From CAZWCX01 sp964632945 (GTDB lineage Bacteria; Planctomycetota; MHYJ01; WSZJ01; CAZWCX01), in assembly GCA_964632945.1 (NCBI GenBank), contig CAZWCX010000113.1:1-23667 (forward strand): a DNA stretch of 23,667 bases, read 5' to 3'. Made by a program: the position numbers and the translations under genes. Below the pieces are notes generated by a model. That model ran no database searches and was not told the origin of the DNA. It saw nothing but the letters and a program-made list of their open reading frames with translations. How positions within the stretch are numbered: the first letter of the stretch is position 1; every line of letters begins with the position of its first letter. Positions 14,666-23,080 of the stretch are shown here, piece by piece.

Positions 14666-14704
14666 TTGCTTGCGCGTCTTCGCGGGAAATGATACATATT
14701 TATG
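14666..14704 (+). promoter_or_regulatory. AT-rich promoter-like block for the signalling operon
   Basis: TTGCTTGCGC (14666-14675) offers overlapping -35 candidates (TTGCTT, TTGCGC), and GATACATATTTATG (14691-14704) holds -10 candidates such as CATATT (14695-14700, 4/6). The block is strikingly AT-rich against the local composition. Spacing is not ideal (19 bp for TTGCGC to CATATT). It would leave a leader of roughly 280 nt before 14987. Confidence 0.35.
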
Positions 14705-14764
14705 CGCTTGGTGCCGCGCGGCTGGGATTGAGCCCCTCCCGAGGGCCGCAAGCCGCAAACAGGT

Positions 14765-14848
14765 ATGTCTCAGGAACCCAACATCATGTTGGACATTGCC
14801 CGCGATCGCTGGTCCTCCCGGCGGCAGACCGACGCACCGCCGCCCTAG
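14765..14848 (+). CDS. Possible 27-residue leader peptide
   Basis: ATG at 14765 to TAG at 14846-14848 encodes MSQEPNIMLDIARDRWSSRR followed by QTDAPPP. The codon mix is less GC-rich than the neighbours and the first half looks protein-like, but no convincing ribosome site precedes it. It lies in the long leader of the hybrid kinase gene and contains the 15-bp inverted repeat. It may be a fortuitous frame. Confidence 0.2.
   Translation: MSQEPNIMLDIARDRWSSRRQTDAPPP
14778..14792. repeat. Perfect 15-bp inverted repeat, candidate operator
   Basis: CCAACAT-C-ATGTTGG is a perfect dyad of 7-bp arms around one base. It lies downstream of the AT-rich promoter-like block and upstream of the operon. 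Its AT content sets it apart from the many GC palindromes expected in this DNA. It could be a regulator binding site or a small RNA hairpin. Confidence 0.4.
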
Positions 14849-14986
14849 CCGACCTCGCCGCGGATCTACTCTCCTCGCGCCCTTCCTGAGCCGGGACGGC
14901 CAAGTCGCCGCGCAGGCGTTCCGTCGACCCGAGAGATCTCCCGCCCAACCTGGCGCGAAGCCGCTGCAAAGAACTCGAGGTGAATC

Positions 14987-16846
14987 ATGGCAGAGCAGAT
15001 TCGGGTTCTCCTCCTGGAGGATGATCGTGTCGATGCGGAATGGGTCCAGCGGACCATGGCGCGGACGCGAGCGTCCGGGGAGGTGGACTGGACCTTCACG
15101 CTGGAAATCGTGGACCGGCTCGAGCGCGGGCTGGAGGTGTTGCAAGGGGCCCCGGTTGACATCCTGCTGGCGGACCTGGGTCTGCCGGATGCCGAGGGGA
15201 TCGAAATCGTCGATCGCCTGGTGGCGGTCGCGCCGGGTGTGCCGCTGGTGGTCCTGACCGGGCGCGAGGACGAACGGCTCATGCACCAGGCCCTCCGGCG
15301 CGGCGCACAGGAATACGTGGTGAAGGGCAGGACCGAGGGACGGGTCTTTGCGCGACTCCTCTGGGCCTCCATCGAACGCCACCGGATGCATGCCAATTTT
15401 CGGCGGTGGCTCGCCGACACCGTGGACGGGGTGGTGATCCTCGATCGTGCCGGAAACGTCCTCTACGCCAATCCGGCGGCCGAACGACTGGTCGAGCGCC
15501 CGCTGGTCGAATGGCGGGGCAGCCCCTTCGGGTTTCCCATGCCCGGGAAGGAGGCGACGGAGGTTCGGATTGCTTCCAAGCACGACGTGGAGATGCGCGC
15601 GGACGAGACCGAATGGGAGGGGCAGCCCTGCTTCCTCGTGACGATGCGCGACATCAGCGAGCGCAAGCGCATTCTCGGGATGCTGCACCAGGCGCAACGG
15701 ATGGAAGCGGTCGGCCGGCTGGCCGGCGGGGTGGCGCACGACTTCAACAACCTCCTGACCGTGATCTCCGGGTACACGGACCTGCTGCTGATGCGATTGC
15801 CGCCGACCGACGCGATGCGCAAGGACCTGGGCGAGATTCGGCGGGCGGCGGAGAGCGCCGCGGCGCTGACGGGGCAGCTCCTGGCCTTCAGTCGCAGGCA
15901 GGTGCTGGAGCCGCGCGTGCTCGAGCTCAATTCCGTCGTGCAAGGCGTCGACAAGATGCTGCGGCGATTGATCGGCGAGGACATCGAGCTGGTCACGCTG
16001 CCGGGCGCCGACCTCGGGCGGATTCGGGCCGATCCGCACCAGATGGAGCAGGTCCTGATGAACCTGGCGGTCAACGCCCGGGATGCGATGCCCAAGGGCG
16101 GGTCGTTGACGATCGAGACGCGCAATGTCGAAATCCCGCCCCAAGCCGTGGGCGACGGAGCGGAGGTGGTGCCGGGACCGTATGTGCTGGTCGCGGTGAG
16201 CGACACCGGCTGCGGGATGAGCGAGGAGGTGTTGGCGCACATCTTCGAGCCGTTCTACACCACCAAGGCCCAGGGGAAGGGGACCGGACTCGGGTTGGCA
16301 ACGGTCTACGGGATCGTGCAGCAGAGCGGAGGGATGGTCCGGGTCCACAGCACGGTCGGCGTCGGCAGCACCTTCGAGGTTTGCCTGCCGCGGGTGGAGG
16401 CGCCGCTTTCCGCCCCGCCGCAACGACCGGCCGTCGTTCCGTCGGCGACCCGCGCCGAGACGATCCTGCTGGTCGAGGACGCCGAGCGCCTGCGCTACCT
16501 CGCGCGGAGGGTCCTGGAAACCAACGGGTATCGCGTTCTGGAGGCCGGCAATGGGGAAGAGGCGATGCGGATCGCAACCTCCACGAAGGACGCGATTCAC
16601 TTGATCCTGCTGGACTGCGTCATGCCGGTGATGGGCGGGGCGGAGGTGGCGCGGCGGTTCACCCGGCTCCGGCCGGGGGTTCCGATCCTGTTCATGTCGG
16701 GGTACACCGACCAGGACCTGCAGGCGATCGGTGTGCCGCACTCGTTTCTGGCGAAACCGTTCACCCCCAGCGCCCTGGCGGCCAAGGTGCGTGAAGTCCT
16801 CGCGGCCTTCCCGGCGGCCCCGGTCCCGGAGGCGCGCTCTTCCTGA
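14987..16846 (+). CDS. Hybrid histidine kinase, REC-PAS-HisKA-HATPase-REC
   Basis: A 619-residue soluble hybrid kinase. REC1 spans 5-120 (E11-D12-D13 pocket, acceptor D63 in LLADLGLPD, T91, K113). A PAS domain lies at about 140-225 (ILDRAGNVLYANPAAERL), followed by HisKA with phospho-acceptor H251 (GGVAHDFNNLLTVI). HATPase_c follows, with N-box NLAVNARDAM (359-368), G1 DTGCG (406-410) and G2 GTGLGL (432-437). REC2 spans 491-606 (E497-D498, acceptor D543 in LLDCVMP, S571, K590 in FLAKPF). The HDFNN motif is typical of kinases of this hybrid class. The ATG is preceded by GAGGTG at good spacing. It is followed after 30 nt by cheW and so probably belongs to the chemosensory operon. It lacks membrane spans, so it may receive its input through REC1 from the CheA-REC or tandem-REC proteins. 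Confidence 0.95.
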   Translation: MAEQIRVLLLEDDRVDAEWVQRTMARTRASGEVDWTFTLEIVDRLERGLEVLQGAPVDILLADLGLPDAEGIEIVDRLVAVAPGVPLVVLTGREDERLMHQALRRGAQEYVVKGRTEGRVFARLLWASIERHRMHANFRRWLADTVDGVVILDRAGNVLYANPAAERLVERPLVEWRGSPFGFPMPGKEATEVRIASKHDVEMRADETEWEGQPCFLVTMRDISERKRILGMLHQAQRMEAVGRLAGGVAHDFNNLLTVISGYTDLLLMRLPPTDAMRKDLGEIRRAAESAAALTGQLLAFSRRQVLEPRVLELNSVVQGVDKMLRRLIGEDIELVTLPGADLGRIRADPHQMEQVLMNLAVNARDAMPKGGSLTIETRNVEIPPQAVGDGAEVVPGPYVLVAVSDTGCGMSEEVLAHIFEPFYTTKAQGKGTGLGLATVYGIVQQSGGMVRVHSTVGVGSTFEVCLPRVEAPLSAPPQRPAVVPSATRAETILLVEDAERLRYLARRVLETNGYRVLEAGNGEEAMRIATSTKDAIHLILLDCVMPVMGGAEVARRFTRLRPGVPILFMSGYTDQDLQAIGVPHSFLAKPFTPSALAAKVREVLAAFPAAPVPEARSS

Positions 16847-16876
16847 CCCTCGTCCCGGTCGCGTCCGGAGAGTTTC

Positions 16877-17320
16877 ATGTTGGCCTTGATCGTCGAAACC
16901 CGCGCGGGGCGATGCGCCCTGCCGCTCGGCCCGGTTCTGGAGACGCTTCGGCCCCGGCCGACGGAAGAGGTGCCGGGAACCCCACCGAGCCTGGTGGGGC
17001 TCTCGGTGGTGCGCGGAGCGCCGGTGCCGGTCGTCGACCTCGGGATCCTTCTGGGCGCGGGTCCGGGCGGCGGGTCGGGGCGATGGGTGCGCTTGCAGGT
17101 GGAGCAGCGCGTCGTGGTTCTGGCCGTCTCCGGCGTCATCGGGGTCCGTGCGCTCGATCCGGAGCGATTCCAGGCGTTGCCGCCGTTGCTGGCGCGGGCC
17201 GGCGACGAACGCGTCGAGGGCCTGGCGGCGGCGGACGGAGCCTTCGTCCGGGTCTTGCGCATGGCCCGGCTGATCCCGGAAGCGATCTGGAACGGAATCC
17301 CGGGCGGCGGCGGACCCTGA
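16877..17320 (+). CDS. CheW-like coupling protein (WspB position)
   Basis: A 147-residue single CheW domain. GLSVVRGAPVPVVDLGILLG (about 41-60) is the hallmark of CheW ('Gl...RG..vpVvDL...lg'), and RWVRLQVEQRVVVLAVSGVIGVRAL follows the second beta half. CheW links the kinase CheA to the receptor. The ATG at 16877 has a GGAGAG site upstream. It lies 30 nt after the hybrid kinase gene and 65 nt before the cheR-TPR gene. A second, more divergent CheW is encoded at 18837; paired CheWs around a CheR-TPR are a Wsp-system trait. Confidence 0.9.
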   Translation: MLALIVETRAGRCALPLGPVLETLRPRPTEEVPGTPPSLVGLSVVRGAPVPVVDLGILLGAGPGGGSGRWVRLQVEQRVVVLAVSGVIGVRALDPERFQALPPLLARAGDERVEGLAAADGAFVRVLRMARLIPEAIWNGIPGGGGP

Positions 17321-17385
17321 ACCGGAGATTCGCGCGCGCACCGGCCTCGCGGGAGGAGGGCGTGAAACCGTAGGCGGAGACACTT

Positions 17386-18840
17386 GTGATTCTCGAAGCG
17401 CACCGGGACGAATTCTGCCGGGCGGTCTCCCGCCGGCTCGGACTCCGCATCGACGAAGGTCGCCGGGAGGAGGTCGGTCGGATGCTGGAAGAACGGCTGG
17501 TCGCGTGCTCCTGCGGGTCCTGGTTCGAGTACCGGGCAGTGCTGGAGACGCCGCCGGGATCGACCGGAGAATGGGACGCGCTGGCCGAACGTTTGACGGT
17601 CGGGGAAACCTACTTTTTCCGGAATCCGAATCAGCTCGAGGCCGTCCGTTCCCTGGTCCTGCCCGCGCGCCGGCGCGAGGCGGCCTCGGCCGGGGGCTTG
17701 CACGTCCTGTCCGCGGGATGCGCCTCGGGGGAGGAATTGTATACGCTCGCGATCCTGCTGCGGGAGGCGCTGCCCGAGGCGGAAGCCGAGGCGGCCCGGT
17801 TGGTCGGAATCGACCTCAACCCGGCGGCCGTGCGGAAAGCCCGAATGGGCCTCTACTCCTCCTGGTCGCTACGGCACGTGAATCTCTCCTCGCGCGGCCG
17901 ATACTTCCGACCGGCCGGATCTCGTCACCGGCTGATCGAGCTGATTCGAACGCGCGCCCGGTTCCACGAAGGCAATCTCCTGAACTGCCCCCCGCCGCGC
18001 GGGGACGGGGGGAAACTGGACCTGGTGTTTTGCCGGAACGTCCTGATGTATCTGACCCCCGAGGCCGCCGCCGAGGTCGTCGAACGGCTCGCGACCTGGC
18101 TGGCGCCGGGCGGATTTCTGTTCCTGGGGGAAGCCGAAACCCTGCGCGGGCTGTCGACACGGTTCCGGTTGATCCACGTCGAAGGGGCCTTCTTCTACGA
18201 GCGGCTTCCGGAGGGAGCGCCGACCGGGGCGAGCGAGCTTCGGGAAGCGAAGCCCCTACGGCGACCGGCGAGCCTTTCGTGGGCATCCCCCCCGGCGATC
18301 CGGACGACGGCGGAGGACCCGGTCGCCGTCGAGGTCCCGAGCACCGGCCACGAGTTTACCCCGCAGGAGGTCCCGGCTCCCGCCTTCCGCGAGACCGCCG
18401 CCGGGGCGAGCGCGTCCCCTGGCCCCGGGATGGACCCGGAGGCCGGCGTGGTCCGCGTCCTGGAACTCCTGGAGCAGGGATCCTGCGACGAGGCCGGAAA
18501 GGTCCTCGAGACCGTCCTGGCGATCGATGAGTTCAGTCCCGCCGCCCATTATCTTCGGGCCCTGTGGCATGAGCAGGCCGGCGACCGGGAGGCGGCCGTC
18601 GCCGCGGATCGCCGGGCCATCTACCTCGATCCCTCCTTTGCCATGCCGCACTTTCACCTCGGCCGCATTCTCGGCCTCGAGGGAAATCGCCACGCCGCGG
18701 AACGCGAGTTCCGGCGCGCGCTCGAACTTTTCGCGCGCGAGACGGTGGCCCGCACGACCTGCTTCGGCGGCGGATTCGACCGCGCGGCGCTGATCGGGCT
18801 CTGTCGCGCCGCCCTGGACGGCTTGCGAGGTGTCGAATGA
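17386..18840 (+). CDS. CheR methyltransferase with C-terminal TPRs (WspC-like)
   Basis: A 484-residue MCP glutamate methyltransferase. The N-terminal CheR helical domain is at 1-70 and the signature LTVGETYFFRN at 70-80. The SAM-binding motif SAGCASGEELYTLAILL is at 109-125, with D143 in GIDLN at the end of the next strand, and FCRNVLMYLTPEAA follows near 220. After a Pro-rich linker (about 270-345), TPR-like helices run to about 470 (HYLRALWHEQAGDREAAVAADRRAIYLDPSFAMPHFHLGRI). Residues needed for SAM use look intact. CheR-TPR fusions are typical of WspC and FrzF. The start is a GTG with GGAGA upstream; a TTG three bases earlier is followed directly by a stop in its own frame. The stop overlaps the next start (ATGA, 18837-18840). 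Confidence 0.94.
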   Translation: MILEAHRDEFCRAVSRRLGLRIDEGRREEVGRMLEERLVACSCGSWFEYRAVLETPPGSTGEWDALAERLTVGETYFFRNPNQLEAVRSLVLPARRREAASAGGLHVLSAGCASGEELYTLAILLREALPEAEAEAARLVGIDLNPAAVRKARMGLYSSWSLRHVNLSSRGRYFRPAGSRHRLIELIRTRARFHEGNLLNCPPPRGDGGKLDLVFCRNVLMYLTPEAAAEVVERLATWLAPGGFLFLGEAETLRGLSTRFRLIHVEGAFFYERLPEGAPTGASELREAKPLRRPASLSWASPPAIRTTAEDPVAVEVPSTGHEFTPQEVPAPAFRETAAGASASPGPGMDPEAGVVRVLELLEQGSCDEAGKVLETVLAIDEFSPAAHYLRALWHEQAGDREAAVAADRRAIYLDPSFAMPHFHLGRILGLEGNRHAAEREFRRALELFARETVARTTCFGGGFDRAALIGLCRAALDGLRGVE

Positions 18841-19367
18841 ACCCGGTCGACCCGTTCGATGCGAAGCGGGTGGACGCCCTTCGGGAGGCGTTCGACGCCT
18901 CGTTTGCCGCCCCCCCGGCGACGATCGGGACGGCCCGCAACCGGATCCTCGCCTTCCGGATCCAGGGGGACGCCTACGCGTGGCCGGCCGGGGAGTCTCT
19001 GGCCCTGGTGCGCGGCGCCGCAGTGGCCCCGTTGCCGGACGCAACGCCGGCGTTGGCCGGTCTCGGTCAGATCGGAGATCACGTGGCCGCGGTCTACCGG
19101 CTGGTCCTCCTGTTGGGATATCCGACCGCGGCGGAACCGGAGCCCTGGATCGTGCAGTGCCGGCGCGATCCCACCGTGGCCCTCCGCCTGCCGGGGTTTT
19201 CCGGATTCCTCGAGGCGGAACCCGATGCGGTCAAGCCCCCCCGGCAGACCGCAACCGAACGCGCCCACGTTTGTGCCATCCTCCGGGCGGGGGGATCGCA
19301 CTGGCAGTTGCTCGACGCGGGAGGGATCCTGGCGGCCGTTCGGCGGCTCGCCGGGAGCCCTTCTTAG
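18837..19367 (+). CDS. Divergent CheW-like coupling protein (WspD position)
   Basis: A 176-residue protein with about 30 extra N-terminal residues, then a CheW-like domain. ILAFRIQGDAYAWPAGESLALVRGAAVAPLPDATPALAGLGQIGDHVAAVYRLVLLLGY (37-95) keeps the beta pattern and the 'G....g..v.v..l..llg' core, but 'GLGQIGDHVAAVYRL' replaces the canonical 'GlinlRG.vvpVvDL'. It is translationally coupled to cheR through ATGA and followed after 21 nt by the MCP gene. In Wsp systems WspD is likewise longer and more divergent than WspB. The lost Arg-Gly pair may alter kinase or receptor binding. The family call is good; the role is inferred from position. Confidence 0.82.
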   Translation: MNPVDPFDAKRVDALREAFDASFAAPPATIGTARNRILAFRIQGDAYAWPAGESLALVRGAAVAPLPDATPALAGLGQIGDHVAAVYRLVLLLGYPTAAEPEPWIVQCRRDPTVALRLPGFSGFLEAEPDAVKPPRQTATERAHVCAILRAGGSHWQLLDAGGILAAVRRLAGSPS

Positions 19368-19388
19368 CCCTCTTGACGGAGCGTGCCG

Positions 19389-20858
19389 ATGCCGGCGAAC
19401 TGGAACTTCTCGCAGAAACTGACCGCGGGTCTCGTGCTGCTCGCAATGCTGGTGGTGCTTCTGGGGAGCGTGGGGGTGTTCGCCTTGCGATCCGCGGTCT
19501 CCCGCTACGGCGATGTGATCCACCGCCAGAACGAGAACCTCCTGGCCTCCGAAAAACTCCAGGTCGCCTTGCATTCCCGCGTGGCGGCGAATCGGGGGTA
19601 CTTCCTGAGCGGCCGGGACGCGCTGCTTCAGGACCGGGAGATCGAGCGACAGCGATTCGACACCCTGCTCGCGGAGCTCCGCGATCGCACCACCGACGCG
19701 GCGCAGCGTGCGCGGCTGGACGAGATCGCCCGGGTGAATCTGACCTGGATTTCGGTCGTGGACACGGTCGTGGACGCGAAGCGGGGCGGCGCGTCCTTCG
19801 AAGAAGTCAGCGCCGCGTTCGACCAGAAGGCGCGGCCGGCGTTCGAGCGAGTGCTCGAGGCCGTCCGGGGATTCGCCGAGACCGAGCGGGGGATGCGTCG
19901 CGCAGCGGTCCAGAAGACCGAGGAGGCCTCGAGCGAAGCCGGCGCCGTGCTCCTCGCGGTGGTGGTCCTCGGCGCCCTGCTTGCGGCCGGGGTCGGGTTC
20001 ACCCTTTCCGCGACGTTGAGGCGCCAGGTGGGCGCCACCGTGCAGCACATGCAGGTGTCGTCCACGGAATTGACCACGGCGTCCAATCAGCAGATGACGA
20101 GCACGCAGGAACAGGTGACCGCGATCGGGCAGGTCAGCACCGCGCTCAAGGAGCTGACGGCGACCTCCCAGCAGATCGCCGAAAGCGCCCGGCGGGTGGC
20201 GGAAATGGCGCGGGACTCCCAACAGGTGGCAGGGGCGGGCAAGGAGACCGTCGGACGCGGGCGCGAGGCGATGTCCCAGGTGCGGCGCCAGATGGAAACG
20301 GTCGTCCAGCGGATGCTCGATCTCGGCCGGAAGTCCCAGCAGATCGGCGGGATTCTCGACATCATCAACGAACTGTCGGACCAGACCAATATCCTGGCCG
20401 TCAACGCGACCATCGAGGCCATGGGCGCGGGCGAGAACGGGGCGCGGTTCGCGGCCGTGGCCGACGAGATCCGCAAGCTCGCCGACCGCGTCTCGTCGGC
20501 AACGCGCGAGATTCGTCCGCTGGTGGAAGAGGTCCGCGCCTCCGTACAGTCCTCGGTCATGGCGAGCGAGAGCGGGTCGAAGGCGGTGGAAGCCGGCGCC
20601 ACCCGGTTCGAGGAGATTGCCGGCGCCTTTGAGCGGATTGCCGGAACGATCTCCCGCACGACCGACGCGGCGCGGGAGATCGAGCTGTCCACCCGGCAAC
20701 AGACGACCGGAGTGGAACAGGTGAGCGCGGCCGTCGCCGACGTGGCGACGGCGGCGCGGGAGACCGAGACCGCCTCGACACAGACCCTGCGCACCTGCAA
20801 GATCCTGTCCGAGGCGGCCTCCGAGCTCTCCCGCATGGTGCAGTCGGAGCGGCGTTGA
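19389..20858 (+). CDS. Methyl-accepting chemotaxis protein without HAMP domain (WspA-like)
   Basis: A 489-residue receptor with TM1 at 12-34, a periplasmic, all-helical sensor of about 150 residues (four-helix-bundle or CHASE3 style, containing NRGYFLSGRDALL), TM2 at about 184-207, and a cytoplasmic coiled coil with the hairpin tip at about 330-365 (DQTNILAVNATIEAMGAGENGARFAAVADEIRKLADR). ATG 19389 was chosen over the GTG at 19383 because GGAG at 19378-19381 is spaced correctly only for the ATG. No HAMP sequence follows TM2. The tip differs from the canonical one: the Arg of EAARAGE is Gly, and GRGF reads GARF. There is no C-terminal CheR-docking pentapeptide. Its partners are the CheWs, CheR-TPR and CheA-REC of the same operon. 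Confidence 0.95.
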   Translation: MPANWNFSQKLTAGLVLLAMLVVLLGSVGVFALRSAVSRYGDVIHRQNENLLASEKLQVALHSRVAANRGYFLSGRDALLQDREIERQRFDTLLAELRDRTTDAAQRARLDEIARVNLTWISVVDTVVDAKRGGASFEEVSAAFDQKARPAFERVLEAVRGFAETERGMRRAAVQKTEEASSEAGAVLLAVVVLGALLAAGVGFTLSATLRRQVGATVQHMQVSSTELTTASNQQMTSTQEQVTAIGQVSTALKELTATSQQIAESARRVAEMARDSQQVAGAGKETVGRGREAMSQVRRQMETVVQRMLDLGRKSQQIGGILDIINELSDQTNILAVNATIEAMGAGENGARFAAVADEIRKLADRVSSATREIRPLVEEVRASVQSSVMASESGSKAVEAGATRFEEIAGAFERIAGTISRTTDAAREIELSTRQQTTGVEQVSAAVADVATAARETETASTQTLRTCKILSEAASELSRMVQSERR

Positions 20859-20859
20859 C

Positions 20860-22938
20860 GTGGCCCGGGATCGCTACAAGTACTTCCTGATCGAGGGGCG
20901 GGAGTTGTTCGAACGGCTCTCGCAGGAGGCGCTCGCCCTGCGGCGGGCGCCGCAGGAGGGTGCGTCCGTGGGCCGGATTCTGCGCATGGCGCACACCCTC
21001 AAAGGGGCGGCGGGGGTCGTGCAGGCCGCCGGAATCGCTTCCGCGGCCCATGAAATCGAGGACGCCCTGTCCCCGCACCGCGAGGCCGCCGCCCCGGTCC
21101 CGGCCGCCCTCGTGAAGCGAGTCCAGGCCCTGTTGGAGCGCATCGGCGACGAGCTGGCCTCCCTGGAGGCGTCGCGCAAGCCCGCAGGGGAAGCGCCCGC
21201 CCCTGCGCCGGCGGCCGCCGCAGCCGTCCCCGGGCCGCTGCCGGCGACCCTGCGGATCGAACTGCAGGATCTCGATCGACTGGGCGGCGGGATCGCCCGC
21301 GTGGAAACCGGATTCGGCGCCGCCGAGCAGTCGCGACAGCGCGTCGTCCAGGCGCGCGCCGACGCCCTCCAGGTCGAGCGCGCCGTTGCGCCGTTTCTCG
21401 AGGACGCGGGCAAGCGTCCCGGCGAGGCGGATCGCGAGCGCCTGCGCGTCGCGGTCGACCGCCTGCTCACCGATGTCCGCGACGCGGTCGACTCCCTGGG
21501 CGAAAGCCTGGATCGGACCCGCCGCGACGTGCTCGAAGTCCGTACCGTGATCGGGGAATTGCGGCTCGTGCCCGTCGGCGCGACCTTCCCGTCCCTCGAA
21601 CAGGCCGCGAGAGATGCCGCCTCCTCCTTGGGCAAGGAGGTCGAAGTGGCCACGTCGGGGGGAGAGATCCGCGTCGATACCCATGTTCTGCACGCGCTGG
21701 CGGGCGCGTTGACCCATCTCGTTCGCAATGCCGTCGATCACGGGATCGAGGCAGCCCCGGAACGCCGTGCGTCGGGGAAGCCCGACGCGGGGCGCCTGCG
21801 GATCGAGGTCGAGCGTCGCGGGTTCCGGGTCGCCCTGACCGTGGCGGACGACGGTCGGGGAATCCAGACGGACGAGATTCGCCGGATCGTGGTCCGCCAG
21901 GGATCGCTCCCGCGCGAAGAAGCGGAGCGCCTGGATGCGGAGGGCCTGCACGCCCTCCTCCTGCGGGGCGACCTGACGACAAAGTCCGCCGCCACCGCCC
22001 TCTCCGGTCGGGGACTCGGCCTCGGGGCCGTCCGGGAGATCGTGTCCGGAGTGAGAGGATCGGTCCGCCTGCACAGCACCGCTGGCGTTGGAACCCGGGT
22101 CGAACTCCTGGTGCCGGTCTCGCTCGCGTCCTTGCGAGTGCTGGAGGTCGCGGCCGACGGGATCGTGGCGGCGTTTCCCGCCGAGGCGGTGCGGGCGGTA
22201 CTCGCGGTCGGCGACGACCGCCTGGTCCGTTCGGCCGTGGGCGCGGCGATCCCGCACGAGGGGAGCGCGATTCCGTACGCCCCCCTGACCCGGCTGTTCG
22301 GGCGCGGCGCCCCTCCGGGCGCGCAAGGAGGCCTCCGTCTCGCGGTGGTGGTGGGCGAAGGGGCCGAACGCGCGGCCTTCGGCATCGAAACGACGCGGGG
22401 ATTTCGCGAGGTCACCCTCCGCCCTCCACCCGCCTCCGCCGGCCCCACCCCGTTGATCCTCGGCGTCGCCCGCGACGGGTCCGGCGCGCCCCTGCTCGTC
22501 CTCGACCCGCGCACGGTCGCCGAGCGCTTGCGCGGCCTGACGGACTCCCCCGCGACCCAGGTCCGCCGGGAGCGGCCTCTCGCCCTCGTCATCGACGATT
22601 CTCTGACCACGCGAATGCTCCTGGAGGGGGTGCTTCAGGCCTCCGGGTTCGAGGTCGATCTGCAGGGCTCCGCGGAGGACGGCTTGCGCCGCGCCCGGGA
22701 GCGCCCGCCCGCGGTGATCCTGGTGGATGTGGAACTTCCGGGCATGTCGGGGTTCGAGTTCGTCGAACAGGTGCAGGCCGATGCGGGGCTGCGCCAGCTC
22801 CCCGTCGTCCTGGTCACTACTCGCGGTTCTCCGGAGGACCGTCGCCGCGGCATGGAGGCCGGGGCCCGCGGCTATGTGGTCAAAGAAGCTTTCGACGAAA
22901 GGTCTTTCCTGAGTCTGGTGCGAGGCCTGCTGGGGTAG
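20860..22938 (+). CDS. CheA-type histidine kinase with C-terminal receiver (WspE-like)
   Basis: A 692-residue hybrid. P1/HPt carries phospho-acceptor H45 (RMAHTLKGAAGVV). The Pro/Ala linker at about 107-127 stands in for P2, so no CheY/CheB-docking domain is present. A helical dimerisation region spans about 130-270. HATPase_c has N-box THLVRNAVDHGIE (285-297; N290), G1 VADDGRGI (328-335) and G2 SGRGLGLGAVREIV (382-395). A CheW-like P5 lies at about 420-560. The receiver at about 573-690 carries D579/D580, acceptor D623 (ILVDVELPGMSGFEF), T653/T654 and K675. CheA-REC fusions are typical of WspE, FrzE and other non-flagellar systems. The GTG start lies one base after the MCP stop, indicating tight coupling. 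An ATG-free start with no separate ribosome site fits translational coupling. Confidence 0.94.
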   Translation: MARDRYKYFLIEGRELFERLSQEALALRRAPQEGASVGRILRMAHTLKGAAGVVQAAGIASAAHEIEDALSPHREAAAPVPAALVKRVQALLERIGDELASLEASRKPAGEAPAPAPAAAAAVPGPLPATLRIELQDLDRLGGGIARVETGFGAAEQSRQRVVQARADALQVERAVAPFLEDAGKRPGEADRERLRVAVDRLLTDVRDAVDSLGESLDRTRRDVLEVRTVIGELRLVPVGATFPSLEQAARDAASSLGKEVEVATSGGEIRVDTHVLHALAGALTHLVRNAVDHGIEAAPERRASGKPDAGRLRIEVERRGFRVALTVADDGRGIQTDEIRRIVVRQGSLPREEAERLDAEGLHALLLRGDLTTKSAATALSGRGLGLGAVREIVSGVRGSVRLHSTAGVGTRVELLVPVSLASLRVLEVAADGIVAAFPAEAVRAVLAVGDDRLVRSAVGAAIPHEGSAIPYAPLTRLFGRGAPPGAQGGLRLAVVVGEGAERAAFGIETTRGFREVTLRPPPASAGPTPLILGVARDGSGAPLLVLDPRTVAERLRGLTDSPATQVRRERPLALVIDDSLTTRMLLEGVLQASGFEVDLQGSAEDGLRRARERPPAVILVDVELPGMSGFEFVEQVQADAGLRQLPVVLVTTRGSPEDRRRGMEAGARGYVVKEAFDERSFLSLVRGLLG

Positions 22939-22947
22939 CCTGAATGG

Positions 22948-22957
22948 TTCGCGAACG
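22948..22957. repeat. 10-bp perfect palindrome after the cheA stop
   Basis: GTTCGCGAAC lies 10 nt after the stop of the CheA-REC gene. It is the first symmetrical element of the 220-nt gap. It may be chance in GC-rich DNA. Confidence 0.25.
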
Positions 22958-23007
22958 TTCCGGCTCCGGCCGACCTGGCCGGCCGGAGCGGGGCGGCCTC
23001 GCCCAGC

Positions 23008-23039
23008 GGGCGACACCGTGTGTCGTACGCCGGTCGCCC
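23008..23039 (+). repeat. Hairpin in the leader of the tandem-receiver gene
   Basis: GGGCGAC (23008-23014) pairs with GTCGCCC (23033-23039); a 9-bp version forms if two bases are bulged. An internal GACAC-CGT-GTGTC hairpin competes with it. It lies between the CheA-REC stop and the next start, with no T-tract. Confidence 0.4.
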
Positions 23040-23080
23040 CGGCGGTCCTGGCGGCGGACGCAGCCAGGAGCCCGCGGGCG

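Larger units (their letters stand above)
14487..14986 (+). other. Intergenic region upstream of the hybrid kinase/chemosensory operon
   Basis: About 500 bp without a solid gene. It contains two A6 runs (14611-14616, 14641-14646 areas), the lowest-GC block of the window (14691-14704), a candidate promoter, a 27-codon open frame (14765-14848) and a perfect 15-bp inverted repeat (14778-14792). The proximal part next to 14987 is GC-rich and ends in a GAGGTG ribosome site. It is probably the control region of the operon. Confidence 0.6.

Noticed and set aside
14802..14812. GCGATCGC palindrome
   Set aside because: A single 8-bp GC-rich palindrome is expected by chance here.
14605..14889. 94-codon open frame in the region upstream of the hybrid kinase
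   Set aside because: It runs through the AT-rich promoter-like block, lacks a ribosome site and has no recognisable protein pattern.
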